64,000 bases of DNA from an uncultured Clostridia bacterium (GTDB taxonomy: Bacteria; Bacillota; Clostridia; TANB77; CAG-508), in contig CAQDYY010000001.1 in NCBI GenBank assembly GCA_948777935.1, forward strand, positions 62,001 to 126,000, read 5' to 3'. Numbering within the stretch: the stretch's first letter is position 1; each line of letters opens with the position of its first letter. Shown here piece after piece: positions 6,865 through 15,690 of the stretch. A program made the translations under genes and the position numbers. The notes under the pieces were generated by a model. That model worked only from the letters and a program-made list of their open reading frames with translations, had not been told where the DNA came from and ran no database searches.

Positions 6865-9564
6865 ATGACTAATAAAAAAACTTCTAAGAATAGTAATGAG
6901 AACCAAAAAACAAAGAAAGCAAAAACAGTAAAAAGTAATAAAGGTGACAAGAAAGTAAAGGTTGGTAAACCAAAAAAACATCCAAAACTTATGCTAACAA
7001 TAAAAATTATAGTAATATCTATTATTTTGTTATGTATTATTGGAGCAGGAGTTATAGCAGGATTATTTTTTGGCATGTTTGGAAATGACATAAAAATAAC
7101 AGCAGATGCCTTAAATATAAAAACTGAAAATAGTGTTTTAATAGACTTAAATGGAAATGAAGTTGCAACTCTAAACGGAGAAGAAAATAGAGAAGTAATT
7201 CTATTATCTGAAATGGGAGAATATCTACCTAAAGCATTTGTTGCAATAGAAGATAAACGTTTCTATGAACATAGTGGTGTAGATATAGCAAGGACACTTG
7301 GTGCTGTATCAAAATTTGTAACAGGAGATTCAAGCTATGGTGGTAGTACTATAACACAACAATTAATTAAAAATGCAACAGGAGATAAAGATAGAGATTG
7401 GAAAAGAAAAGTAAGAGAAATTGCAAAAGCTTTTCAAATTGAAAGAGAAATGTCAAAACAACAAATACTAGAATCATACCTAAATACCATTCCTCTTGGA
7501 GGAGGCGGTAAAAATGTATATGGAGTTAAAGTAGCTGCAAATTACTATTTCGATAAAGCACCAGCAGATTTAACACTTGCACAAGCTTCATATATTGCAG
7601 GAATTAACCATTCACCAAATGTATATAACCCATTTAAACAAACACCAAATACAGAAAAGATTAACAATAGAACAAAAGTAGTATTAAAAGAACTATTAGA
7701 ACAAGGAAAAATTAATAAAGAAGAACATGATGCAGCAGTAGCAGAGGTAGAAGGAGGGCTTGCATTTAAAGAAGGAAATATTACAAGTAATAATACACTA
7801 ACACAAAATGAAGAAGCAGCAGTTAACCAAGTTGCAAGGGAATATGCAAAAGAATATGATTTAGACTTTGATCTAGCAAAACAAAAAATACAAAGTAGTG
7901 GATATAAAATATATATTACTGAAAATAAAGATATACAAGCAATAGTAGATGATGCTTATGAAAATAGTAAAGATTGGATAAAAACAAAAAATGTAACAGA
8001 AAAAGATGATGAAGGAAAAAATATAAAGAAAACAGTACAAATACAATCTGGTATGGCAATAATTGACCATAAAACTGGATATGTTGTTGCAATAAGAGGA
8101 GTATTAGGAGAAAAAACACCATGGGGAACAAACCGTGCTATAGAAGCAGGACATCAACCAGGGTCTTCTATAAAACCAATAGCAGTTATTGCACCATCTC
8201 TACAAGAAGGAATAATTACAGCAGCAACTGTGGTAGATGATTCACCAGTAAGATATGGAAGTTATGCACCGAAGAATTCTGGTGGAGGATTTACAGGGTT
8301 AATGAATATACGTTCAATTTTAAGAGTATCTAGAAATATACCAGAAGTTAAAATGATGCAAAAATTAACACCAGCAAAATCAATGGAATATCTAAAATCT
8401 TTTGGAGTTAGCACAATTTCTAAAGGAGACGAAGGTTTAGCACTAGCGTTAGGAGGAGTTGGAAAAGGTATTAGCCCACTAGAAATGGCAGGAGCATATT
8501 CAACTATTGCAAATGATGGTGTATATATTGAGCCTACATTCTATATAAAAGTAGAAGATCAAAACGGAAAAGTTATTATGGAAAAGAAACAAGAAACACA
8601 TAGAGTTTTATCAGAACAAAATGCTTGGTTAGTAAAATCACTATTAACGGAACCAACTGGAACAGGACTAACAGGAGCAGAAGGTGCAACAGGAACAAGA
8701 GCAAGAGTTACAGGAATGCAAACATGTGGAAAAACAGGAACAACAGATGATAGTACCTATACATGGTTTTGTGGATTTACTCCATATTATGCAGCATCTA
8801 TGTATTTTGGATATGATAATGCAAATGTTAGTAAAAATTCGGCACCGGGAAGTGGTACAGTAGCATCACGTTGGGGTACAATTATGAACAAAATTCATAA
8901 AGGCTTAGATTCTGCAAGTTTTAACAAACCAAATGGAATTGGAACAGCAAGAGTATGTAGAGATTCTGGAATGCTTGCAACAGCAGAATGTGAGGCAGAT
9001 CCAAGAGGATCAAGAGCATATGGTGAATATTTTGCAAAAGGAACAGCACCATCTAAAACTTGTACTACACATGTAAAATTAAAAATATGTAAAGAAACTG
9101 GAAAATTAGCAAATGAATTTTGTAAAGATACAGAAGAAAAAGTATTTATTACAAGACCAAATAGTACAGAAGATTTATCATGGCAAAAAACTGGTGACGC
9201 GCAATACATGGCTCCAACCGAAAACTGTGATAAACACAATGCTTCACCTGATACAGAAAAACCAGTTATTACAGTAGATGGCAAAGATACAATAGAAGTA
9301 AATATAAATGATACATTTACAATGCCAAAAGCAACAGCAAAAGACAATGTAGATGGTGATATTAGCGATAAAATTAAAACAGAAATTAAAAAAGATGGTA
9401 AAACCCAAGAAAAGATAGATACTTCTAAAGTTGGAACTTATACTATAACATATACAGTAGAAGATTCAGCAAAAAATGTAGCAACAAAAACAATTACAGT
9501 TAAAATAGTTAATAATGATAATAAGCCAGGAGATACAAATACTATTACAAATACTGTAAATTAG
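6865..9564 (+). CDS. ponA: Class A penicillin-binding protein (PBP1A type)
   Basis: 899 residues. A lysine-rich cytoplasmic tail and membrane anchor (about 45-75) precede a GT51 glycosyltransferase domain with EDKRFYEHSGVD near residue 128 and GGSTITQQLIKN near 152. A transpeptidase domain follows with SxxK in PGSSIKP (about 434), SxN in VSRNIPE and KTG in GKTGTTDD (about 622). The protein polymerises glycan strands from lipid II and cross-links the stem peptides. The C-terminus carries a threonine-rich Ig-like domain of DUF5011/HYR type (about 805-885), common in Gram-positive PBPs. AAAGGAGG precedes the ATG. It contains no in-frame CGG in 899 codons. Confidence 0.95.
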   Translation: MTNKKTSKNSNENQKTKKAKTVKSNKGDKKVKVGKPKKHPKLMLTIKIIVISIILLCIIGAGVIAGLFFGMFGNDIKITADALNIKTENSVLIDLNGNEVATLNGEENREVILLSEMGEYLPKAFVAIEDKRFYEHSGVDIARTLGAVSKFVTGDSSYGGSTITQQLIKNATGDKDRDWKRKVREIAKAFQIEREMSKQQILESYLNTIPLGGGGKNVYGVKVAANYYFDKAPADLTLAQASYIAGINHSPNVYNPFKQTPNTEKINNRTKVVLKELLEQGKINKEEHDAAVAEVEGGLAFKEGNITSNNTLTQNEEAAVNQVAREYAKEYDLDFDLAKQKIQSSGYKIYITENKDIQAIVDDAYENSKDWIKTKNVTEKDDEGKNIKKTVQIQSGMAIIDHKTGYVVAIRGVLGEKTPWGTNRAIEAGHQPGSSIKPIAVIAPSLQEGIITAATVVDDSPVRYGSYAPKNSGGGFTGLMNIRSILRVSRNIPEVKMMQKLTPAKSMEYLKSFGVSTISKGDEGLALALGGVGKGISPLEMAGAYSTIANDGVYIEPTFYIKVEDQNGKVIMEKKQETHRVLSEQNAWLVKSLLTEPTGTGLTGAEGATGTRARVTGMQTCGKTGTTDDSTYTWFCGFTPYYAASMYFGYDNANVSKNSAPGSGTVASRWGTIMNKIHKGLDSASFNKPNGIGTARVCRDSGMLATAECEADPRGSRAYGEYFAKGTAPSKTCTTHVKLKICKETGKLANEFCKDTEEKVFITRPNSTEDLSWQKTGDAQYMAPTENCDKHNASPDTEKPVITVDGKDTIEVNINDTFTMPKATAKDNVDGDISDKIKTEIKKDGKTQEKIDTSKVGTYTITYTVEDSAKNVATKTITVKIVNNDNKPGDTNTITNTVN

Positions 9565-9574
9565 ATAGGACAGA

Positions 9575-9635
9575 ACAAAAGGGCACAGTGGTGTCATGTC
9601 TATTAAGCATTCCCACAAACGGTGCCCCTACAACG
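9575..9635. repeat. Dispersed repeat B, copy 1
   Basis: About 60 bases (CAAAAGGGC...GTGGTGTCATGTC...GGTGCCCCTACAACG) match the reverse complement of 32547-32610; a shorter related piece lies at 19566-19598. It lies between ponA and cysS, ends about 45 bases before the cysS start, and holds no gene. Confidence 0.65.
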
Positions 9636-9679
9636 TTAGTCTGAAATTTACCTATAATATAAGAGGAGTGATACTTAAA

Positions 9680-11074
9680 GTGGATTTGAAACTATATAAT
9701 ACACTTACTAAAACTAAAGAGATATTTAAACCAATAGATGAAAAAGAAGTTAAGATATATTCATGTGGACCAACTGTATATAAAAACGCAACAATAGGAA
9801 ATATGAGAACAAACATATTTCAAGATGTTTTAAGAAGAGTACTTAAATATAATGGATATAAAATAAAACATGCAATGAATATTACAGATGTTGGACACCT
9901 AGTATCAGATGGAGATGAAGGTGAAGACAAAATGCTAAAATCAGCAAGAGAAGAACACAAATCTCCTATGGAAATTGCAGAGTATTATACAAAACTATTT
10001 TTTGATGATTTAGAAAGCCTAAATATAGAAACACCAGAAATAGTATGTAAAGCAACAGATCATATACAAGAAATGCTAGAATATGTACAAAAATTAGTAG
10101 AAAATGGTTATGCATATGAAACTTCAACTGCTATATATTTTGATGTTTCTAAACTAGATAAATATCCTATATTAACAAACTTAGATGTAGAAAACCAAAA
10201 AGCAGGAGCAAGAGTAGAAGTAGACAAAGAAAAGAGAAATCCATATGATTTTGCATTATGGATAAAGGCTCCAGAAAATCACTTAATGAAATGGGAAAGC
10301 CCATGGGGATTAAGCTATCCGGGTTGGCATATAGAATGTTCTGCAATGGGGCAAAAATACTTAGGTGAACAATTCGATATTCATACAGGAGGAATAGATT
10401 TAATACCAACACATCATGAAAATGAAATTGCACAAAGTAAAGGTAAATGTGGTAAAATACCTGCGAATTACTGGATGCATGGAGAATACCTATTAATTGA
10501 TGGAGGAAAAATGTCAAAATCCTTAGGAAATGTATATTTAATAAAGGATATAAAAGAAAAAGAATATGACCCAATCGTATATAAATTATTTAGTTATTCA
10601 TGTCATTATAGAAACAAGCTAAACTTTACATGGGAAGGAATAGAATCTGCATCTAAATCATTAGAAAGGCTACGTAACAGCTATAAGATACATTTAGAAG
10701 GAAACGATACTTTAGATAATACTGATAAAGAAAAGCTAATAAATTTACAAGAAAGTTTTTTAAGTGCAATAAATGATGATTTAAATATGCCACTTGCTAT
10801 GAGCTTTGTATGGGAAGCTGCTAGATTTGAAAAGAAGAATAAAGAAATTGCAAGTATACTTGAAAAATTCGATACAGTATTAGGGCTTAAAATAGATGAA
10901 ATAAATGAGCTACAAGAAGAAATGCCACAAGAAATTTTAGATTTAATAGAACAAAGAAAAACAGCAAGACAAAATAAAGATTTTGCAAAATCTGATGAAC
11001 TACGTGATGAATTAATAAAAAGAGGGTATACTGTAAAAGATACAAAAGAAGAAATGATTGTTAAAAAAGCTTAG
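9680..11074 (+). CDS. cysS: Cysteinyl-tRNA synthetase
   Basis: 464 residues from a GTG start; GAGGAG lies about 10 bases upstream. Upstream in-frame codons overlap repeat B and are unlikely to be coding. The class I enzyme charges tRNA-Cys. Visible are SCGPTVY, ECSAMGQKYL, DIHTGGIDLIPTHHENE (zinc ligands Cys, Cys, His) and GGKMSKSLGN (the KMSKS loop). The HIGH-equivalent motif reads ATIGNMR, with threonine where histidine is usual. The C-terminal helical DALR-like region is present. It is followed at 25 bases by a DUF1189 gene. The usual neighbours cysE and mrnC are absent. Confidence 0.93.
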   Translation: MDLKLYNTLTKTKEIFKPIDEKEVKIYSCGPTVYKNATIGNMRTNIFQDVLRRVLKYNGYKIKHAMNITDVGHLVSDGDEGEDKMLKSAREEHKSPMEIAEYYTKLFFDDLESLNIETPEIVCKATDHIQEMLEYVQKLVENGYAYETSTAIYFDVSKLDKYPILTNLDVENQKAGARVEVDKEKRNPYDFALWIKAPENHLMKWESPWGLSYPGWHIECSAMGQKYLGEQFDIHTGGIDLIPTHHENEIAQSKGKCGKIPANYWMHGEYLLIDGGKMSKSLGNVYLIKDIKEKEYDPIVYKLFSYSCHYRNKLNFTWEGIESASKSLERLRNSYKIHLEGNDTLDNTDKEKLINLQESFLSAINDDLNMPLAMSFVWEAARFEKKNKEIASILEKFDTVLGLKIDEINELQEEMPQEILDLIEQRKTARQNKDFAKSDELRDELIKRGYTVKDTKEEMIVKKA

Positions 11075-11099
11075 AAGCAAATGAACGAAGGAGAAAATT

Positions 11100-12146
11100 A
11101 TGGCGGAAGAAAATGTTAAAAAAATAGGATTCTTTAAAAGAATATTTTTGAGCATAAAAGAATTTGAACAATATGTAATACTAGCTTCTGAAAATATATC
11201 AGTCGCAATTAAGTATTTATTAAAATTAATGTTAATTTTTGTATTTATTATTACATCTATTTTTATGTATCAATTCTATAATTCTTTTCAAAAAGCAATT
11301 ACATACTTTAATGAAAGTATAGATGAAGTAAGTTTTTCGAATGGTGAATTGCAAATAGATAAAGGAGATAAAAAAGAAATTATAAATGAAGATTCTATAA
11401 TTCCATATGTATTGATAGATACATATGCAAATGAAGAACAAATACAAAAATATCGCAATGACTTAGGTGGATATGAAACTGGAATTATAATTTTAAAAGA
11501 TAAAATAATATACAAAAACGGATTGCTAAGTGATGCTTTAGAATATAAGTATAGTGATATTATAGGCATATATAATATACAGGAATTTAATAAACAAGAT
11601 GTGTCAAATTTTATAAATAAGGCTAATAATTTTAGTTCATATATTAGCATATTTATTGCAATGTTCATTTCACTATATATTATTTACACTATAAGCACTA
11701 TTGTAGATGTATTTATGCTAGCTGTTCTAGGATTCATTGTATCTAGAATTGCAGGAATGAGAATGAGATTTAAAGCAACATTTAATATAGGAATTTATGC
11801 ACTAACATTGCCAATTTTATTAAATGTAGTTTACATTATTATCAACAATCTAACAGGATTTGAGATTAAATACTTTAGTTGGATGTATACAACTATATCA
11901 TATATTTATGTAATTGTTGCAATTTTGCTAATAAAGACAGACTTTATAGATAAACAAGCAGAACTTATGAAAATTATAGAAGAACAAGAAAAAGTTAGGC
12001 AAGAAATAATTAGTAAAGAAGAACAAAAGAAAAACGAAGAAGATAAAAACGAAAATAAAGACAACAAGGAAGAAAAGAAAAAACACAAAAAAGACGAAGA
12101 TGATGGACTTAGTGATGATGGACTAGCACCACAAAATACTAAATAA
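11100..12146 (+). CDS. DUF1189-family membrane protein
   Basis: 348 residues. One N-terminal membrane segment (about 42-60) is followed by an extracytoplasmic domain of about 120 residues, four more membrane segments clustered at about 178-275, and a long charged Lys/Glu coiled-coil tail. This is the DUF1189 architecture found in many Bacillota; the function is unknown. AAGGAGAAA precedes the ATG, and the gene lies between cysS and ftsH in one direction, so it may share a transcript with them. The tail ends GLSDDGLAPQ. Confidence 0.75.
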   Translation: MAEENVKKIGFFKRIFLSIKEFEQYVILASENISVAIKYLLKLMLIFVFIITSIFMYQFYNSFQKAITYFNESIDEVSFSNGELQIDKGDKKEIINEDSIIPYVLIDTYANEEQIQKYRNDLGGYETGIIILKDKIIYKNGLLSDALEYKYSDIIGIYNIQEFNKQDVSNFINKANNFSSYISIFIAMFISLYIIYTISTIVDVFMLAVLGFIVSRIAGMRMRFKATFNIGIYALTLPILLNVVYIIINNLTGFEIKYFSWMYTTISYIYVIVAILLIKTDFIDKQAELMKIIEEQEKVRQEIISKEEQKKNEEDKNENKDNKEEKKKHKKDEDDGLSDDGLAPQNTK

Positions 12147-12191
12147 AAAGTAAGAACTATAAAACTTTTGATTTAGAGAAAGGAAAAAATA

Positions 12192-13985
12192 ATGAACGAA
12201 AAAAATGAAGATAAGAAGAAAAAACAAAAACAACTTTATGCACTTATAGCTTTTGGTATAGTAGTAGGTTTAGCCATAATAATAGCTTTGTTGGTTGGAA
12301 TAAATGAAAAAAACAATGACAAAGAACAAAATATGGCTTATACAGACCTAATAGAAGCAATTAATGAACAAAGAGTAGAAAAACTAGAAATGACAGTTGG
12401 AAGCACAACTGCTAAAGTGAAAATAAAAGATGTAGAAAAAGAAAAAAATGCAATTATTCCAAATACTCAATCATTTATGGAATTTATACAAGAAAAGAAA
12501 CTAGCAGGAAATGAAATTAATTTAATACAAAAACCACAAAATGTATTTTTAAAAATACCAAATACCATATTTACAATGCTACCAACTTTACTTATGCTTG
12601 TCATTGTAGTACTATTCTTTCAAATGCAAAGCATAGGAGATAAAGGAAAAATTTATGATGGTGATGAAAATAAAACTAATGTAAGATTTAAAGATATTGC
12701 AGGATTAGACGAAGAAAAGAAGGAATTAGAAGAAATTGTAAACTTTTTAAAACAACCAAAAAGATTTTACGAAATGGGAGCTAAAGTTCCAAAGGGAATA
12801 CTTTTATATGGAAAACCAGGAACTGGAAAAACATTAATTGCAAAAGCAATAGCAGGAGAAGCAGGTGTCCCATTTATATCAATGGGTGGCTCAGATTTCT
12901 CTAGTATTTTTGCAGGTTTTGGGACATCTCGTGTACGTAAATTATTTGAAAGAGCAAGAAAATTAGCACCTTGTATTATATTTATTGATGAAATTGATGC
13001 AATAGGCTCAACAAGAACAAATGGCGGAACTGGAGTAGAAGCAGATAATAACCAAACTCTAAATCAATTATTAGTTGAAATGGATGGATTTGAAGAAAAC
13101 CAAACTATTATTGTTCTTGCTGCAACAAACCGCCCAGAAATGCTAGATAAAGCGTTATTAAGACCAGGAAGATTTGATAGGCAAATTACAATTGCACCAC
13201 CAGATGTAAGAGGGAGAGAAGAAATTTTAAAAATTCATTCTGAAGATAAAAAATTTGCAAGCAATGTATCTTTAAAAAGCATAGCAGAAGACACAGCAGG
13301 TTATACAGGAGCAGAACTTGCTAATATCCTAAATGAATCAGCCATTATTGCAACAATAAATGGCCATGATGTAATAGAACAAGATGATATTGAAGAAGCG
13401 GTAAAAAAGGTGACAGTAGGTGTACAAAAAAAGACAAGAGTAATTTCAGATAGAGAAAAGAAACTAACTGCATACCATGAAGCAGGACATGCTATTGTAG
13501 GAAAATTCTTAGAAACAACAGACCCATTAAAAGAGATATCTATAATACCAAGAGGTATGGCAGGTGGATATACTATGTACAAAACTAATGAAGATAAATT
13601 TTATAGGTCTAAAATAGAATTAGAAGAAAGATTAGTTGGATTACTTGGTGGACGAGCAGCTGAAAAGCTAGCATTAAATGATATTTCTACAGGTGCTAGA
13701 AATGATATACAAGTAGCAACAGAAATTGCAAAAGATATGATAACTGCATATGGAATGAGTGAGCGTTTAGGTCCAATTTCATTAGAAGAAAATGAAAATG
13801 TAGCAATATTTGGAGAAAGTATACAAGATGTAATAGGTGTAGAAGTAAAAACACTAATAGATACTGCATATAATGATGCGCAAGAAATTTTAAAAGCGAA
13901 TATGGATAAATTAGATACAGTAGCAAATTTATTATTAGAAAAAGAAACTATTACAGCAGAAGAATTTGACAAAATATTTGAATAA
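12192..13985 (+). CDS. ftsH: ATP-dependent membrane zinc protease FtsH
   Basis: 597 residues. A membrane segment at about 15-37, a short outer domain and a second segment at about 125-143 lead to the AAA domain: Walker A GKPGTGKT near 207 (proline replaced by lysine in the usual GPPGTGKT), Walker B CIIFIDEID, and the second region of homology ATNRPEMLDKALLRPGRFDR. The zinc site is HEAGH near residue 428, with the third ligand region in NDISTGARND. FtsH extracts and degrades misfolded or regulatory membrane proteins. The pore loop reads FAGFGTS rather than the usual FVGVGAS. An inverted repeat closes the unit. Confidence 0.95.
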   Translation: MNEKNEDKKKKQKQLYALIAFGIVVGLAIIIALLVGINEKNNDKEQNMAYTDLIEAINEQRVEKLEMTVGSTTAKVKIKDVEKEKNAIIPNTQSFMEFIQEKKLAGNEINLIQKPQNVFLKIPNTIFTMLPTLLMLVIVVLFFQMQSIGDKGKIYDGDENKTNVRFKDIAGLDEEKKELEEIVNFLKQPKRFYEMGAKVPKGILLYGKPGTGKTLIAKAIAGEAGVPFISMGGSDFSSIFAGFGTSRVRKLFERARKLAPCIIFIDEIDAIGSTRTNGGTGVEADNNQTLNQLLVEMDGFEENQTIIVLAATNRPEMLDKALLRPGRFDRQITIAPPDVRGREEILKIHSEDKKFASNVSLKSIAEDTAGYTGAELANILNESAIIATINGHDVIEQDDIEEAVKKVTVGVQKKTRVISDREKKLTAYHEAGHAIVGKFLETTDPLKEISIIPRGMAGGYTMYKTNEDKFYRSKIELEERLVGLLGGRAAEKLALNDISTGARNDIQVATEIAKDMITAYGMSERLGPISLEENENVAIFGESIQDVIGVEVKTLIDTAYNDAQEILKANMDKLDTVANLLLEKETITAEEFDKIFE

Positions 13986-13989
13986 AAGT

Positions 13990-14018
13990 ATTGGGCCGCA
14001 TGATTAATGCGACCCAAT
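13990..14018 (+). terminator. Hairpin after ftsH
   Basis: ATTGGGCCGCAT pairs with ATGCGACCCAAT (one mismatch) across a 5-base loop. No T-run follows, so termination would be partial; the permease gene starts 33 bases later. Confidence 0.55.
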
Positions 14019-14051
14019 GTGTAATTAACAAAGTAGAAAACGGAGAAGTAT

Positions 14052-15149
14052 ATGGAAGAAAAGAAAGAGTATTATTGGAAAATAGGAACAAAATTCTTAA
14101 TGTTTGCAGTTATTTTAATAGCAATTTATGCAATATATAAAACAGCTATATTTTATATGCCATTTGTTATTGCACTTATTATTGCAAGCATTGCAGAACC
14201 ACTTATAAAGCTATTTGTTAATAAACTGAAATGGAATAGAAAATTAGCAAGTATAGTTTCATTAATTTTAATTGTTGGAATTATTATAGTAATTGTTAGT
14301 TTACTAATTTCTAGTATTATAACAGAATCAATTTCTTTAATAGAAAATCTAAATGGAGATATAACAAATGCGTATAATTATGGGATTGAAGTATTAAAAG
14401 ATATTCAAGAAGGTAGATTGCAAATTCCAGAAGAAGTAATGCAAATAGCACAACAATCTTATGGAGCATTATTAGAAGGAATAAAGACATTTTTAGGCAA
14501 TTTCTTTACAGGTGTAATTAATACAATTACAGCCATTCCTTCATCACTTACATATATGTTTATTACAATTTTAGCAGTTATATTTATATGTTTTGATAGG
14601 GAATATGTGTTAGAAACATGTAAAAAACATATTCCACATAAATGGTTAGAAACTGCGAAAACATATTTAAAAACAACATTTAGTGTAGGAGTAAATTATA
14701 TTAAAGCAGAAGCAAAATTATCTGGTATATGTTTTATTTTAGTATTAATTGGTTTAACCATATTTAGCATATGTGGAATGGACATACCATATCCTATTAT
14801 AATGGCAATATTTATTGGTTTTGTAGATATATTACCAATATTTGGCGCAGGAACAGTTATGATACCATGGGTTATTTACTTAAGCTTATCAGGAAATATT
14901 CCAGAAGCTATAGGAGTTGGAGCATTGTGGATAATATGGGCAATTATTAAGAATTTATTAGAACCAAGAATGATAAGCAAACAAATGGGACTACATCCTA
15001 TTTTTACCTTATTTGCAATGTATACAGGATTTAGAATATTTGGAGTATTTGGGCTTATGTTAGGGCCTATTATATTAATAGTTATAAAAGAGTTATTTTC
15101 TGGCTTTATAGAAAAAGGCATATTTAAAACAATTTTTGAACAAGAATAA
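14052..15149 (+). CDS. AI-2E/YtvI-family permease (copy 2)
   Basis: 365 residues, the paralogue of the protein at 2349. It shows the same N-terminal YKTAIFYMPFVIALIIASI, the polar middle section, and the C-terminal signatures KAEAKLSGICF, DILPIFGAGTVMIPW, EPRMISKQMGLHPIFTLFAMY and LGPIILIV. About eight membrane segments are visible. The substrate is unknown. An ATG at 14052 follows GGAGAAG. It sits after the ftsH hairpin and before a small foreign-looking gene, so it is probably read from its own or read-through transcription. Confidence 0.85.
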   Translation: MEEKKEYYWKIGTKFLMFAVILIAIYAIYKTAIFYMPFVIALIIASIAEPLIKLFVNKLKWNRKLASIVSLILIVGIIIVIVSLLISSIITESISLIENLNGDITNAYNYGIEVLKDIQEGRLQIPEEVMQIAQQSYGALLEGIKTFLGNFFTGVINTITAIPSSLTYMFITILAVIFICFDREYVLETCKKHIPHKWLETAKTYLKTTFSVGVNYIKAEAKLSGICFILVLIGLTIFSICGMDIPYPIIMAIFIGFVDILPIFGAGTVMIPWVIYLSLSGNIPEAIGVGALWIIWAIIKNLLEPRMISKQMGLHPIFTLFAMYTGFRIFGVFGLMLGPIILIVIKELFSGFIEKGIFKTIFEQE

Positions 15150-15164
15150 AACAATTTACATAAA

Positions 15165-15193
15165 TTGACTTTTCGGTAGAAATTTGTTATAAT
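15165..15193 (+). promoter_or_regulatory. Vegetative promoter for the small membrane protein
   Basis: TTGACT and TATAAT separated by 17 bases, 45 bases before the ATG at 15238. Confidence 0.75.
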
Positions 15194-15237
15194 TAAGTTA
15201 TGCAAAAAACATATTCCAAAAAAAGGAGGATTTTATA

Positions 15238-15510
15238 ATGGAAGAACGGAATGTAAATATTAAAGGAGTAGCAATAGGGTTAGCTTTATGCTTATTAATG
15301 TATTTGTACATGCTTTGGGCAGGTCCAGCTGTGAACAATGAAACCAAAGTGATACCCTATGCAGGCGACGAGCGCTATGTAACAATCGATGATGGAACAA
15401 CAAAGTATGAAGGCGAAGCAGTAGTCATTGCTGTCGACGAGACAACAACCGTTATCCAGATGGAGGGGCAGATATATATTGCTCCAACAGAAAACGTGGT
15501 TTATGAATAA
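15238..15510 (+). CDS. Small single-pass membrane protein of foreign composition
   Basis: 90 residues and no recognised family. One membrane segment (about 10-28, GVAIGLALCLLMYLYMLWA) is followed by a short acidic outer domain rich in Thr and Val. A good promoter and an AAAGGAGG site precede it and a hairpin follows, so it is an independent unit. The second half uses GC-rich codons (GGC GAC GAG CGC) unlike its neighbours. Codon 4 is an in-frame CGG followed by A; in native genes this marks a +1 break, but here a shift would end the protein at once (Gly, Met, stop). It is therefore probably a recent import or untranslated in this host. Confidence 0.6.
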   Translation: MEERNVNIKGVAIGLALCLLMYLYMLWAGPAVNNETKVIPYAGDERYVTIDDGTTKYEGEAVVIAVDETTTVIQMEGQIYIAPTENVVYE

Positions 15511-15515
15511 CCACA

Positions 15516-15539
15516 AGGCTCTGTTTTCGAACAGAGCCT
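15516..15539 (+). terminator. Hairpin after the small membrane protein gene
   Basis: AGGCTCTGT pairs exactly with ACAGAGCCT across a 6-base loop; only AAAACATTT follows, so the T-run is weak. Confidence 0.6.
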
Positions 15540-15612
15540 AAAACATTTATATTAAAAAACAATTAAAATACTTAAAAAATATTGTTCATTTTTCATTTAT
15601 ATGATAATATAT

Positions 15613-15650
15613 AAATCGTATTATGCATAAAGTTATAATACGATTTATTT
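15613..15650. terminator. Perfect 12-bp inverted repeat before the VanW gene
   Basis: AAATCGTATTAT pairs with ATAATACGATTT across 10 bases and is followed by ATTTT. It could be a terminator or an operator for the VanW gene, which begins 40 bases later. Confidence 0.5.
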
Positions 15651-15690
15651 TAAATATATCGTAATTATAAAAACAAGGAGAGTTTTTAAA

